DNA of 64,000 nucleotides from Cellulomonas fimi (GTDB lineage Bacteria; Actinomycetota; Actinomycetes; Actinomycetales; Cellulomonadaceae): positions 1-64,000 of the forward strand of contig NZ_JAPESW010000017.1 in NCBI RefSeq assembly GCF_028527925.1, in the 5' to 3' direction. Below, one piece after another: positions 8,864 to 18,469 of this stretch. The translations under genes and the position numbers were made by a program. Position 1 is the stretch's first letter; each line of letters opens with the position of its first letter. The notes beneath the pieces were generated by a model. The model saw only the letters and a list, made by a program, of their open reading frames with translations. It ran no database searches and was not told the origin of the DNA.

Positions 8864-10589
8864 CACGGCGTCCGTGCCCTCTGCGTCACCACATCACCGG
8901 ACCCGAAGCCAGGTCGCCGGCGAACGCCCCGCGAATCCGCCAGCGAGTGCAGGTATCGCCGCGGTCGCCATACGGCCTGCTGGAACGACGTTCGACGACC
9001 GCCCTTCCTCGCACCCTCCCGAGGCAGCGTCGAGCGTCGAAGTGTCCCTTCGCTATCGGCGAGAGCAGTGAGCGACCTTGCCAAGTCGCGAGCACAGCCG
9101 CGAAGGTCGCTTGATGGACCCTCTAGTGCTCCTGGCACACGGGTACGCGTGTGCACGTGGAGGGCGAGGGCACGGAGGGGGAAGGGCACGCTCCCTCCCA
9201 CCCGACGCGGGCGCCCGGCCCTGTCGACTGGTAGCTCCTCCAGCTCACCCTCGCGACCTGAGAGGACCACGGTCAGCACATCGCCGCGGCCGCAGCGTGG
9301 ATCTAGCCGTCCGGGCCGACCCTGCGTCGTCTTCCATCTACTCCGAGTTGCACGCGCGCGCGCCGCCGTGCCGGCAGGGCCCGCAGACGGACGCGTGCTG
9401 ACGCTCGCACCCGCGCGACGCCTGGGTTGGCGAGACGCGAACTGGCCGACGGGTACGCCCCAGCGTCGTATGACCTAAGGGCGAACCCTCGGTGGCCTGG
9501 GACGACATGCCGCGCTGGTCGCGGCCGGCGCCGACGCGTGGGCGCTCGCCCCGACGCGCCCAGTAGGACTTCCGAGGGTCTGGGCGGGAGGCGCGGAGAG
9601 GTGCGTCGAAGCGCTGCCTCGACGCGACAGGGGAACCGCTCCTCGTCTGTAGATCACGACGTGTGGTACACCGAACCACATGTTGTTCTGGCCGTGCCGC
9701 CGCGGTGCAGGAGCAGTCGAGCAACCGCTGAGCGGATGGCGCGCCTGACGTGCTGGCTACGCCTGGCCGGTCCTCGTCCCGCCGAGTGCCCGACCTCGCA
9801 CAACTCGCATGGTCGCCTCGCTACCCTCGCTCGCCCCGCATGCCACCTCTGCCCCGCATGCCTCGCCCCCCGCACGCCTGGACGCCTCGCACGCGCGGGC
9901 CGTCACAGAGAAGTGATCCGTCGAGATGACAGGAGCTTGGTCCGCGCCGGTCGCAAGTCCCGGAGGGTGAAGTCTCGATAGCGAGGCGACCCCTCCTGGC
10001 CGGGAGCCAGCTCGTCGGAGTCTGGACGCGACGCCGCCGCCTCGCGCCGTCGACGGGCGCAGCCGTGACGAGCAGAATCACGCCACCCGGTGGCCTGGTC
10101 CACATCACGTTCGATCCAGGGCTCCTCGCGACAGCACGTTCGCGGCGGTGGGGCCCGGCGCTGTGTGCCGAGCCAGTGGGTCTCTGAACCCACCCGCACC
10201 CGAACTGCGGGCGCGATTCCGGGCCGCTTCGCACATCGTCGAGCACAACCTTCGCGCCTTGTGCAGGTTCGCCGAGCAGCGATGAGAGCGATCCGCTCGA
10301 ACGCCGCACGAGGGCGCTCTTCGGCCATCTGAGGCCCCGTATGCCCTGTTTTCACGGCACTGCCCTCGAGCGTCGCCCATCTCCGAGGGTGACGCCACGA
10401 GTACGCTCGACTTCGAACTCGACGCGCGGCGTTCCCTTCTGTTCGTCCAGACGACGTCCTCCCGAGGAAAGTGCGTCGATCGGCACGCGGTCTGACAAAC
10501 CGAGGGCCGCCGACCTCTCCCGCATGGATGCACACTGCCGTCGAGTCCGACCGACCGGGTGCAAGTCCACGGTGGCTCACCCCAGCGCC

Positions 10590-10603
10590 GTTTCACGTGA
10601 AAC
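10590..10603. promoter_or_regulatory. parS site 8
   Basis: This is a perfect GTTTCACGTGAAAC in the gene-free region, paired with site 9 at 247 bp. Confidence 0.95.
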
Positions 10604-10836
10604 GCCGCAGGGCCGCTGGAGTCGACCGGCACCACCAGGTCTACCCGCCCTCGTCCTTGACATCGGCTCGACCTCGGCCGTGAGGCGGCGCCGCCCCCCA
10701 CGCAGGTCACGGGCGCGCCATGCACGGACGGTGCGCTCCAGCGGAACGCCACCACCACCTACGTCCGTATACCGCGCGACGCGGGTCCACCCTGCTGCTG
10801 GCGGACCACCGGAGTCCCATCGCGAAGAAGCGCGAT

Positions 10837-10850
10837 GTTTCACGTGAAAC
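10837..10850. promoter_or_regulatory. parS site 9
   Basis: This is a perfect GTTTCACGTGAAAC. It directly abuts a separate small inverted repeat (ATCGCG, six-base spacer, CGCGAT; 10819-10836). Confidence 0.95.
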
Positions 10851-11251
10851 TCATCCGACGAATAACAGCACTGGCGATGCACGTCGCTGCGTAGCGGGAC
10901 TTGGCCGAAGGTGGGCACGTGGGATGCGAATACGCGCCACTGCGCGATCTCGACGGCTGACGCCCATGTTCGACATCGGGCTCTGAGGGTGCTGCGCGGG
11001 GGACGTCGGGTCGACGAATTGTGGACGCCGGACCCGTCGGGGGCCCAGACGCCGCGAGGTAGATGGCGCTACTCATCCGGGCAGAGCTCGGGGAGGGAGC
11101 CTCACTCGCGTGTACTTCCCGCCGCCCGGTTCGGCGTCTCCCTCCTCCGGACCACGCTGGGGCCTACCCGCTGATCTTCTCCGGTCCACGCCTCTACCGC
11201 GCCACTCGTCTGCTCGGGACCGCTTCACGACTCGGCGCCGCTCGCCGCGAG

Positions 11252-11345
11252 CACACATCGCCACCTCGGCGCCGCTACCCGCCGGCACACACCGTCACCT
11301 CGGCGCCGCTCCCGCCGGCACACACCGCGATCTCGGCGCTGCACT
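11252..11345. repeat. 33-bp tandem repeats, about three copies
   Basis: Copies start at 11252, 11286 and 11319. They share CACACACCG followed by a CTCGGCGC core and CCCGCCGG. A partial copy of the CTCGGCGCCGCTC core lies at 11231. The repeats lie between the last parS site and the jag terminator. Confidence 0.75.
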
Positions 11346-11493
11346 GCTCTGGTCAAGGTCGCCCGCGCGCCACTGCGCGGCGTCCATCGCATTCGGCAGG
11401 CTCGGCACTGCTGACACGGCTCGCATTCGTCCACGGCGTCGCCGGAACCCCTGCGCGGTTCAGGAAGCGCCGTGGACTCGCGCCTCAGACGAC

Positions 11494-11529
11494 GAGAGGG
11501 CGGGACGACCGATGTCGTCCCGCCCTCTC
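11494..11529 (-). terminator. Strong hairpin terminator downstream of jag
   Basis: The perfect 16-bp arms (11494-11509 and 11514-11529; left arm GAGAGGGCGGGACGAC) surround a CGAT loop. It lies 17 bases past the jag stop codon and ends the rpmH-jag operon, so transcripts should not run into the gene-free region. Confidence 0.9.
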
Positions 11530-11545
11530 ATGGGCATCCGCTGGC

Positions 11546-12058
11546 TCAGGCCGGGCGGATCACCACGTGGCGATCGGGCTCCACGCCCTCCGAGTCGCTG
11601 GACAGACCCGCCGCGGCGACGGCGTCGTGGACGACCTTGCGTTCGAACGGGTTCATCGCCGTGAGCGACACCGGTGCGCCGGACTGCTTCACGCGTCCGA
11701 TGGCGTCCTCGGCAACGGCGACGAGCTCGGCACGACGGGCCGCTCGGAAGCCGGCGACGTCGAGCATCAGGCGGCTCCGCTCGCCGGTCCGCGTCTGCAC
11801 AGCCAGCCGCGTGAGCTCCTGCAGGGCGTCGAGCACCTCACCGTCGCGCCCGGCGAGCCGCCGCAGCGACCGGTCCTCGGGGTCCTCGGAGACGATCTCG
11901 ACGGCCGCGCGGCCGTGGTCGATGTCGATGTCGATGTCGCCGTCGAGGTCGGCGATGTCGAGCAGCTCCTCGAGGTAGTCCGCGGCGATCTCGCCCTCTT
12001 CCTCGAGGCGCTTGGTGCTGGTGGACTCGACCGCTTCGTCGGGCGAGCTCGGGCTCAT
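11546..12058 (-). CDS. jag: Jag/KhpB-like RNA-binding protein (KH-R3H)
   Basis: This 170-residue protein has the KH-type segment around GRDGEVLDALQELTRLA and the R3H motif MNPFERKVVHDAVAA near its C-terminus. That is the Jag (SpoIIIJ-associated, KhpB) architecture. The acidic N-terminus includes LEELLDIADLDGDIDIDID. Family members bind RNA and affect cell division and envelope growth. The gene follows yidC, the conserved partner arrangement. The ATG at 12058 is the start that keeps the N-terminus intact; a much longer open frame upstream is antisense-like and lies under yidC. Confidence 0.92.
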   Translation of the reverse strand: MSPSSPDEAVESTSTKRLEEEGEIAADYLEELLDIADLDGDIDIDIDHGRAAVEIVSEDPEDRSLRRLAGRDGEVLDALQELTRLAVQTRTGERSRLMLDVAGFRAARRAELVAVAEDAIGRVKQSGAPVSLTAMNPFERKVVHDAVAAAGLSSDSEGVEPDRHVVIRPA

Positions 12059-12108
12059 GAGGTCTCTCCGATCGTCGACAGGGATGTCGGCTGGGGTGGG
12101 TACGGGGT

Positions 12109-13410
12109 CTACGACCGCGTCGGGCTGTCGGGACCGGCACCGTCGCCGCCCGCACCGCCCTGCGCGTCGCGAGAGGACTGCGTGCGAGGAGCGCCACTGC
12201 CTCCGGCCTTGGCGCCGCCAGCCTTGGCCGGGCCGGTCTTGCCGGCGGCGGGCTTCGACCCACCAGCCTTGGCGGGGCCGGCCTTGGGGGAGCCGCCCTT
12301 CGGCGTGCCACCCTTCGGCGTCCCACCCTTCGGCGCCGCACCCTTGGTGCTCGGGCCGGCCGACGGCGCGGACGTGCCGCCACCCGGGGAGGAGGCCGGC
12401 GACGACGGAGACGTCGCCGGGTCCTCGGCCGCGGCCGCAGGGCCCTGGGCACCCGTGACGCCCTTGGCGCGGTCCTTGCGCTTGGGCTGCTGGCGCTGCC
12501 CGCGGGGTTTCTCCTCGATCACCGCGGTCGCCGACGTCGGCTCCTCGAGCGTGACGCCGCGGGCGGCGGCGCGCCGGGCCTTGCGCTCCTTCATGAGGCG
12601 CTCGGCCTCCGAGCCCGGGGCCGGCATGCGGCGGATCGTGTAGAACTGCTGGCCCATCGACCAGAGGTTCGTGGTGGTCCAGTAGATGAGGACACCGATC
12701 GGGAAGTTCACGCCGGAGAACGCGAAGATCAGCGGCAGGACGTAGAGGAGCACCTTCTGCTGCTGCGCCATGGGGCCCTGCAGGGCTGCGGGCGGCATGT
12801 TCTTCATGGTCAGCTGGCGCTGCGTGAGGAACGTGGTCGCGGACATCGCGATGATGAGGACGACCGTCACGACGCGGATGTGCCAGTTGTCGCCGGCGGT
12901 CATGAACGTGCCGGACAGGGGGGCGCCGAAGATGGTCGCGGCCTCGGCCTGGGCGGCGAGCGCGGGCGTCATCGGGCCGATGGGGTCGTAGGTGCCCTCG
13001 GCGATGCGCGGCAGCTCGATGAGCACCCGGAACAGGGCGAAGAAGATGGGCGACTGGAGCAGGATCGGCAGGCAGGACGCGAACGGGTTCGTGCCGTGCT
13101 TGCGGTAGAGCTCCATCGTCTCGCGGCTCATCGCCTCGCGGGACGCGGGGTCCGTCTTCCCCTTGTACTTCTTCTGGATCGCCTGCATCTCGGGTGCGAG
13201 CAGCTGCATGCCGCGCGACGCCTTGATCTGCTTGAAGAACAGCGGGATCAGCAGGATCCGGATCACGATCACGAGACCGACGATCGACAGGCCCCATGCA
13301 GCGCCGCTCTCGGGGTCGAGCCCGAGGGTCGTGAACAGGGCGTGGAACTGGACCATGATCCAGGCCACGACGGTCATGATCGGACTGAGCAGTCCGTCGA
13401 ACCACGACAT
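12109..13410 (-). CDS. yidC: Membrane protein insertase YidC
   Basis: YidC/Oxa1 inserts and folds membrane proteins, alone or with SecYEG. The 433-residue product has the actinobacterial arrangement: an N-terminal membrane segment, IRILLIPLFFKQIKASRGMQ with the conserved arginine, the MSRETMELYRKHGTNPFASCLPILLQSPIFFALF cytoplasmic loop and TM2, and two further hydrophobic segments ending GVLIYWTTTNLWSMGQQ. The C-terminal 160 residues are Lys/Ala/Gly/Pro-rich with repeated PKGGTPKGG-like units, as expected for a ribosome-binding tail, and are probably disordered. The gene lies between yidD and jag in the rpmH operon. Confidence 0.95.
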   Translation of the reverse strand: MSWFDGLLSPIMTVVAWIMVQFHALFTTLGLDPESGAAWGLSIVGLVIVIRILLIPLFFKQIKASRGMQLLAPEMQAIQKKYKGKTDPASREAMSRETMELYRKHGTNPFASCLPILLQSPIFFALFRVLIELPRIAEGTYDPIGPMTPALAAQAEAATIFGAPLSGTFMTAGDNWHIRVVTVVLIIAMSATTFLTQRQLTMKNMPPAALQGPMAQQQKVLLYVLPLIFAFSGVNFPIGVLIYWTTTNLWSMGQQFYTIRRMPAPGSEAERLMKERKARRAAARGVTLEEPTSATAVIEEKPRGQRQQPKRKDRAKGVTGAQGPAAAAEDPATSPSSPASSPGGGTSAPSAGPSTKGAAPKGGTPKGGTPKGGSPKAGPAKAGGSKPAAGKTGPAKAGGAKAGGSGAPRTQSSRDAQGGAGGDGAGPDSPTRS

Positions 13411-13431
13411 CCGGGGGCTCCTCGGAGGGGA

Positions 13432-13746
13432 TCAGTGCGTGGACGGAGCCACGTCAGGGTGACGGTGAAGACGGTGGTGGTGGTGCGGAGGGCGCGCCGG
13501 TGGAACGTCGTCGACGCCGCCGGGGTTCCACGGGTGGCACCGCAGCAGCCGGCGCACGGCGAGCCACGAGCCGCGGAGCAGCCCGTGCCGCGTGACGGCG
13601 ATGACGGCGTACTGCGAGCACGACGGGTAGAAGCGGCAGGTGGGCGGCGTCATCGGGGAGATGAACCGCTGGTAGCCGCGCAGCAGGAGCAGCACGAGCT
13701 GCGCCGGCAGACGCACGACACCACGCACCACGGATCGCGAGGTCAT
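13432..13746 (-). CDS. yidD: Membrane protein insertion efficiency factor YidD
   Basis: The 104-residue product contains the YidD core, with [27 protein letters not shown] and [14 protein letters not shown]. The conserved cysteines and the membrane-associated amphipathic N-terminus are visible. The His-rich tail is not conserved. The ATG at 13746 lies seven bases beyond the rnpA stop codon, so the two genes are probably co-translated. YidD assists YidC-mediated insertion and is placed here between rnpA and yidC as in most bacteria. Confidence 0.93.
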   Translation of the reverse strand: MTSRSVVRGVVRLPAQLVLLLLRGYQRFISPMTPPTCRFYPSCSQYAVIAVTRHGLLRGSWLAVRRLLRCHPWNPGGVDDVPPARPPHHHHRLHRHPDVAPSTH

Positions 13747-13753
13747 GGGGCGG

Positions 13754-14122
13754 TCACGCCTCGTTCGTGCGACGAGCGACCCGCCGCGTCGCGGTCGCGA
13801 GAGCGGAGTCGAGGTCCGCTCCCAGGCGCGCGTAGTCGGCGGTCGCCGCGGGAGGCAGGGCCCGGACGACGAGGCCCGCGTCGGCGGGCAACCCGTCGAG
13901 GCGTGCTCGGACGAGCTCACGGAGCCGGCGCTTGACGAGGTTGCGCCGCACGGCGGTGCCCACGGCCTTGGACACGACAAGACCGACCACGGGACCGTCG
14001 GGTCCTGGGTCGGTCTTGGTCGTCAGGTGCACCACGAGGGTGTCCCGGCCGCTGCGCGCACCACGGCGCACCGCCTGCTCGAAGTCGGCAGCGCGGCGCA
14101 TCCGGTGCGCGGCGGGCAGCAC
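13754..14122 (-). CDS. rnpA: Ribonuclease P protein component
   Basis: RnpA is the protein subunit of RNase P, which matures tRNA 5' ends. The 122-residue product has the family signature around [24 protein letters not shown], the RNA-binding RNR-type motif, and the N-terminal [16 protein letters not shown] segment. The gene lies 11 bases after rpmH in the same operon. Confidence 0.95.
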   Translation of the reverse strand: MLPAAHRMRRAADFEQAVRRGARSGRDTLVVHLTTKTDPGPDGPVVGLVVSKAVGTAVRRNLVKRRLRELVRARLDGLPADAGLVVRALPPAATADYARLGADLDSALATATRRVARRTNEA

Positions 14123-14133
14123 CGGCGCTGGCG

Positions 14134-14271
14134 TCAGGCCGAGAGCTCCGCGCGACCCTTGCGGCGACGGGCCGCGAGGATCGCGCGACCCGCGCGGGTG
14201 CGCATGCGCAGACGGAAGCCATGCGTCTTGGCGCGGCGCCGGTTGTTCGGCTGGAACGTGCGCTTGCTCAC
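14134..14271 (-). CDS. rpmH: 50S ribosomal protein L34
   Basis: The 45-residue basic protein [19 protein letters not shown]...MRTRAGRA is a textbook L34. The GTG start at 14271 is preceded by GGAG at a normal distance. The frame is open upstream but those residues do not belong to the family. It is the first gene of the operon leading to jag. Confidence 0.97.
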   Translation of the reverse strand: MSKRTFQPNNRRRAKTHGFRLRMRTRAGRAILAARRRKGRAELSA

Positions 14272-14749
14272 GAGAGTCTCCACTACATCCGGGTTGGGCC
14301 CCGCGCGTGAGCGCGTGACCTGGGTCTGTCTGCCGAGCTCGACTGCTCCAAGGACACGCACGCGGCGTGTGGCGTCAGGGCGCGCCAGCAGGAGCCATCA
14401 GGAAGGCTGGACAACGGTACGCCGCGTCGTCGCGGCCGGTCAAATGGGCGGGAGCGCCACGTCTGCCTGCCGGAACCCTACCTGGACAGCCGGTGAGGTC
14501 ACCCACCAGGACGCCTCCCCCGGCGCGTCGTCGGGGGCTAGCATCGTTCGTCGTCGCCGTGCCTGTGGACGCTGTGGACCCTCCCGTGTGGAGACGTCCG
14601 CCGCGACGGTCGCGGCCGGCGCACCACGGCCCGGCGTCGTGCCGTCAGGACGGGTGCGAGGCGACCGCGCACAGGTGTGGACAAGTATGTGGACAACGGG
14701 GGCCGTGCGAGACTCGACCACTCCACGATCGATCAGCTGAGGTAGGACG
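14272..14749. promoter_or_regulatory. rpmH-dnaA divergent promoter region with DnaA boxes
   Basis: This 478-bp intergenic region must hold promoters for both rpmH and dnaA. Two copies of TGTGGACAA (reverse of the actinobacterial DnaA box TTGTCCACA) lie at 14676-14684 and 14688-14696, just upstream of dnaA. Weaker GTGGA words lie near 14565-14590. The pair suggests autoregulation of dnaA. I could not assign -35/-10 elements with confidence. Confidence 0.7.
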
Positions 14750-16270
14750 TTGTCACAGGACGAAGAGCTCGCCCGGGTCTGGGGCCACGTCGTCGCGACC
14801 CTCGAGGCGAGCCCCGACATCACGCCCCGGCAGATCGCGTTCGTCCGGCTCGCCCGGCCTCTGGGCCTGCTGGACGGCACGTTGCTGCTGGCCGTCGGCA
14901 ACGACCTCACCAAGGACTACCTCGAGACGCGGGTGCGCTCGGAGGTCACCGACGCGCTGTCGGACGCGCTGGACCGCGAGGCCCGGTTCGCGATCACGGT
15001 CGACCCGGATCTCGCGAGCGACACGACCCCGGCGCTGCGCGTCGTCCCGCCCGCTCCCCCGGCGCCGCTCGACCGCGCGGACGGGGTCCCGCACCGCGAG
15101 GACGGCGACGGGGACGTCACCGACCGCAGCGAGCGTCCGGACCTGTCCGTCGTGCACGGTGCCGGCGACGACGGTGCCGCGCGCGCCGCCATCGACGACC
15201 GTCCGCTGCCGTCGGGGCGCAAGCAGGCGTCGGAGCCGGCGCGCCTCAACCCGAAGTACCAGTTCGAGACGTTCGTCATCGGCTCGTCCAACCGGTTCGC
15301 GCACGCCGCGGCGGTCGCGGTGGCCGAGGCGCCGGCCAAGGCGTACAACCCGCTGTTCATCTACGGCGACTCGGGTCTGGGCAAGACGCACCTGCTGCAC
15401 GCGATCGGGCACTACGCGTACAACCTGTACCCGAGCGTCCGCGTGCGGTACGTGAACTCGGAGGAGTTCACGAACGACTTCATCAACTCGATCTCCGAGG
15501 GCAAGGCGGGCGCGTTCCAGCGCCGCTACCGCGAGGTCGACGTGCTCCTCATCGACGACATCCAGTTCCTGCAGGGCAAGGAACAGACGATGGAGGAGTT
15601 CTTCCACACGTTCAACACGCTGCACAACGCGAACAAGCAGGTCGTGATCACGTCCGACCTGCCGCCGAAGCAGCTGAACGGCTTCGAGGACCGCATGCGG
15701 TCGCGGTTCGAGTGGGGCCTCATCACCGACGTCCAGCCGCCGGACCTGGAGACGCGCATCGCGATCCTCCGCAAGAAGGCCGGCAGCGAGCGGCTGCAGG
15801 CGCCGCCGGACGTGCTCGAGTACATCGCGAGCAAGATCTCGACGAACATCCGCGAGCTCGAGGGTGCGCTGATCCGCGTGACCGCGTTCGCGAACCTCAA
15901 CCGGCAGCAGGTCGACCTGTCGCTCGCGGAGATCGTGCTCAAGGACCTCATCACCGACGAGCAGACCGCGGAGATCACCGCGACGCAGGTCATCGGGCAG
16001 ACGGCCGCGTACTTCGGGCTGTCGATCGACGACCTGTGCGGGTCGAGCCGGTCCCGCGTCCTGGTGACGGCCCGGCAGATCGCGATGTACCTCTGCCGCG
16101 AGCTGACCGACCTGTCGCTGCCGAAGATCGGTCAGGCGTTCGGCGGACGCGACCACACGACGGTCATGCACGCGAACCGCAAGATTCGCGAGCTCATGGC
16201 CGAGCGTCGGTCGATCTACAACCAGGTGACGGAGCTGACGAACCGCATCAAGCAGCAGAGCCGGGGCTGA
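14750..16270 (+). CDS. dnaA: Chromosomal replication initiator protein DnaA
   Basis: DnaA binds DnaA boxes and opens the origin. The 506-residue protein has domain I (residues 1-90), a low-complexity acidic domain II (about 95-165), and the AAA+ domain with Walker [17 protein letters not shown] and Walker [16 protein letters not shown]. The C-terminal helix-turn-helix ends with the DnaA signature [16 protein letters not shown]. The start is a TTG at 14750 preceded by GAGGTAGGA. No ATG or GTG start in this frame fits as well. It lies between the rpmH operon and the putative oriC. Confidence 0.97.
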   Translation: MSQDEELARVWGHVVATLEASPDITPRQIAFVRLARPLGLLDGTLLLAVGNDLTKDYLETRVRSEVTDALSDALDREARFAITVDPDLASDTTPALRVVPPAPPAPLDRADGVPHREDGDGDVTDRSERPDLSVVHGAGDDGAARAAIDDRPLPSGRKQASEPARLNPKYQFETFVIGSSNRFAHAAAVAVAEAPAKAYNPLFIYGDSGLGKTHLLHAIGHYAYNLYPSVRVRYVNSEEFTNDFINSISEGKAGAFQRRYREVDVLLIDDIQFLQGKEQTMEEFFHTFNTLHNANKQVVITSDLPPKQLNGFEDRMRSRFEWGLITDVQPPDLETRIAILRKKAGSERLQAPPDVLEYIASKISTNIRELEGALIRVTAFANLNRQQVDLSLAEIVLKDLITDEQTAEITATQVIGQTAAYFGLSIDDLCGSSRSRVLVTARQIAMYLCRELTDLSLPKIGQAFGGRDHTTVMHANRKIRELMAERRSIYNQVTELTNRIKQQSRG

Positions 16271-17074
16271 TCCGTCCCTCCTGCCCGGTTCGTGGGGAAT
16301 CCGTCCTCACGGTTGTCCACAGTTTCCACAGGGGGCTGGGGATGTTTGTGACGCCGTTCACCCGATCGGCGCATCCACCCGAGTGTCGCGCCCATTCAGC
16401 GCGCTGACCTGCACAGACGCCCGCCCCGGCATGCCGTGCGCCCGTCCGATGGAGTCAGCGCGATGAGACAAGTCTCATCGTCGAATCGATGCGACCACCT
16501 TGACCGGAACCCTCACGTTCCGGATGAAACATGCATGGGACGAATGTTCACACCTGTGCACACACCTGTGGACGACGGTGGACGACACGCGTGATCGTTG
16601 TGGAAGACGAAGGCCCCGTCCGTGGACGCCGCAAGGGCGTCTCGGCGACGTCCACGGGTGTCCACCGACGCCCCGGTGCCGCGCCCACAGCACGTCCACA
16701 CGGGTCCGACGGGGTGACCTGCGCAGACGCCGGAGATCCACACCATGCACATGACCGATGACGACGACGAGACTTCTCTCTGCTGATGATCCACACACCG
16801 CCGGAACGCGACGGCGGTGCCCTGCGGCCCGGCCGCGGCCACGGCCGCTCGGCCGACCACAGCCCAGGACGGCAGTCGGCCGTCCACACGCTCTCGGCAC
16901 CTGTACCGAGCGTCCGACCTCTCGCGTAGTGTTCGCGTGATGCCACGGACGGGCGGTGTCGTGCGTGCGACCAGCGCGCACACGACGGCCCACCGGCGTC
17001 GACGCACGAGCGCCTCACGCCGGCACCCGCGCGCCGTCGCCCTGGGCAGCACTCGAACGACGAAGAGGTGACAC
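16271..17074. other. oriC: Putative replication origin (oriC) between dnaA and dnaN
   Basis: The 804-bp dnaA-dnaN gap is where actinobacterial origins lie. A perfect DnaA box TTGTCCACA is at 16313-16321, with GTTTCCACA directly beside it. Single-mismatch boxes are at 16567-16575 (TGTGGACGA) and 16787-16795 (TGATCCACA). Weaker boxes are at 16599, 16692, 16734 and 16880. No gene is visible here. A 20-bp inverted repeat lies at 16461-16480. A possible dnaN -10 (TAGTGT) is at 16927-16932. Confidence 0.8.
16461..16480. repeat. Perfect inverted repeat within oriC
   Basis: The arms CGATGAGAC and GTCTCATCG are separated by two bases, giving a 20-bp near-perfect palindrome unrelated to the DnaA box. 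It could be a binding site for an origin regulator. Confidence 0.7.
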
Positions 17075-18205
17075 ATGAGGTTCCGGGTCGACCGTGACGT
17101 CCTCGCCGACGCGGTCACGTGGACGGCTCGCAGCCTGCCCACCCGGCCGCCGGTGCCCGTGCTCGCGGGCGTCCGCATCGAGGCCGACACGACGGGCACG
17201 ATCCAGCTCTCGAGCTTCGACTACGAGGTCTCGGCCCGGTCCCAGATCCCGGCGGACGTCTCCGAGCCGGGCACGGTGCTCGTCTCCGGCCGGCTGCTGG
17301 CCGAGATCTCGCGTGCGCTGCCGGACAAGCCCGTGGACGTCGTGCTCGACGGCACGAAGGTCGTCGTCACCTGCGGCGCGAGCCGCTTCACGCTCCTGAC
17401 GATGCCGGTCGAGGACTACCCCAGCCTGCCGTCGATGCCGGCGACCGCGGGGACCGTCGACGGCGACGAGCTCACGCACGCGGTCGCGCAGGTGTCGGTC
17501 GCCGCGAGCCGCGACGACACCCTCCCGCTCCTGACGGGCGTGCGCGTCGAGATCGAGGGCGAGAAGGTCACGCTGCTCGCGACGGACCGCTACCGCCTCG
17601 CGCTGCGCGAGCTCACCTGGAAGCCGTCCTCCCCCGACATCTCGACCGTCGCGCTCGTGCGGGCCCGCACGCTGTCCGACGCCGCGAAGTCGCTCGGCAG
17701 CGCCGGCTCCGTCACGGTCGCGCTCTCGACCGGTGCCGGCGTGGACCTCATCGGCTTCGAGGCCGGCGGCCGCCAGACGACGAGCCTGCTGGTCGACGGC
17801 GACTACCCGGCCGTCCGCCGACTGTTCCCCGACGAGACCCCGATCCACGCGATCGTCTCGACGCACGCGCTCGCCGAGGCCGCCAAGCGCGTGGCCCTGG
17901 TGGCCGAGCGCAACACCCCGATCCGGCTCGCGTTCTCGCAGGGTCAGGTCGTGCTCGACGCGGGCCAGGGCGACGACGCGCAGGCGTCCGAGGCCCTCGA
18001 GGCCACGCTCGTCGGTGACGACATCACGGTCGCGTTCAACCCGCAGTTCCTGCTCGACGGGCTCGGGGCGCTCGACACCACGTTCGTCCGGCTGTCGTTC
18101 ACGCACCCGAACAAGCCCGTCGAGTTCACGGGTCAGGAGTCGCTCGACGGCGACGACCAGCAGGAGTACCGCTACCTGCTGGTCCCGATCCGGTTCGCGA
18201 GCTGA
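17075..18205 (+). CDS. dnaN: DNA polymerase III subunit beta (sliding clamp)
   Basis: The beta clamp encircles DNA and tethers polymerase. The 376-residue product has the three-domain clamp fold, recognisable from MRFRVDRDVLADAVTWTARSLP, the central LLTGVRVEIEGEKVTLLATDRYRLA segment, and the C-terminal RYLLVPIRF. The ATG at 17075 has GAGGTG six bases upstream. The gene follows oriC and precedes gnd and recF in the usual actinobacterial order. Confidence 0.97.
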   Translation: MRFRVDRDVLADAVTWTARSLPTRPPVPVLAGVRIEADTTGTIQLSSFDYEVSARSQIPADVSEPGTVLVSGRLLAEISRALPDKPVDVVLDGTKVVVTCGASRFTLLTMPVEDYPSLPSMPATAGTVDGDELTHAVAQVSVAASRDDTLPLLTGVRVEIEGEKVTLLATDRYRLALRELTWKPSSPDISTVALVRARTLSDAAKSLGSAGSVTVALSTGAGVDLIGFEAGGRQTTSLLVDGDYPAVRRLFPDETPIHAIVSTHALAEAAKRVALVAERNTPIRLAFSQGQVVLDAGQGDDAQASEALEATLVGDDITVAFNPQFLLDGLGALDTTFVRLSFTHPNKPVEFTGQESLDGDDQQEYRYLLVPIRFAS

Positions 18206-18469
18206 CGCGTCGCGTCATCGTCTCCGGCTCCGCGTGCTCCGGTCGAGCGACGCGCGAGGGACGGCGACGTGAGCGCGCGGCGCGCGGGGTCGGGCAGCCG
18301 CCGCTGACTGCGGTGACCGCGGCAGTCTGCGGTGCAGGACAGGCGGGAGGAGCCGCGACCGTCGGCTGAGGAGTCGCGGCGGCCGCGGGAGCGCACGGCG
18401 TGGCGGTGCGGCAGAGTGACCGGTGGACGCCGGTCGGCGGGATCCGGGACACCGGGAGAGGCGAAGGTC

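Larger units (their letters stand above)
5831..11545. other. 5.7-kb gene-free region carrying seven parS sites
   Basis: I see no credible gene, tRNA or known RNA here. Long open frames exist on both strands, but all give Arg/Pro/Ser-rich products without domains, and none has a convincing ribosome binding site. The region holds parS sites at 5841, 7708, 7891, 8230, 8850, 10590 and 10837. It also has 105-bp tandem repeats near 6185, 33-bp repeats near 11252, a degenerate parS core at 8052-8065, and the jag-operon terminator at its right end. In Streptomyces and mycobacteria jag and rsmG are close neighbours. Here they are separated by this segment. Confidence 0.75.

Noticed and set aside
6490-10758. 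Many 100-350 codon open frames on both strands in the gene-free region
   Set aside because: All give Arg/Pro/Ser-rich translations without domains, several overlap each other in different frames, and parS palindromes force FHVK or VSRET into them. High GC makes such open frames expected.
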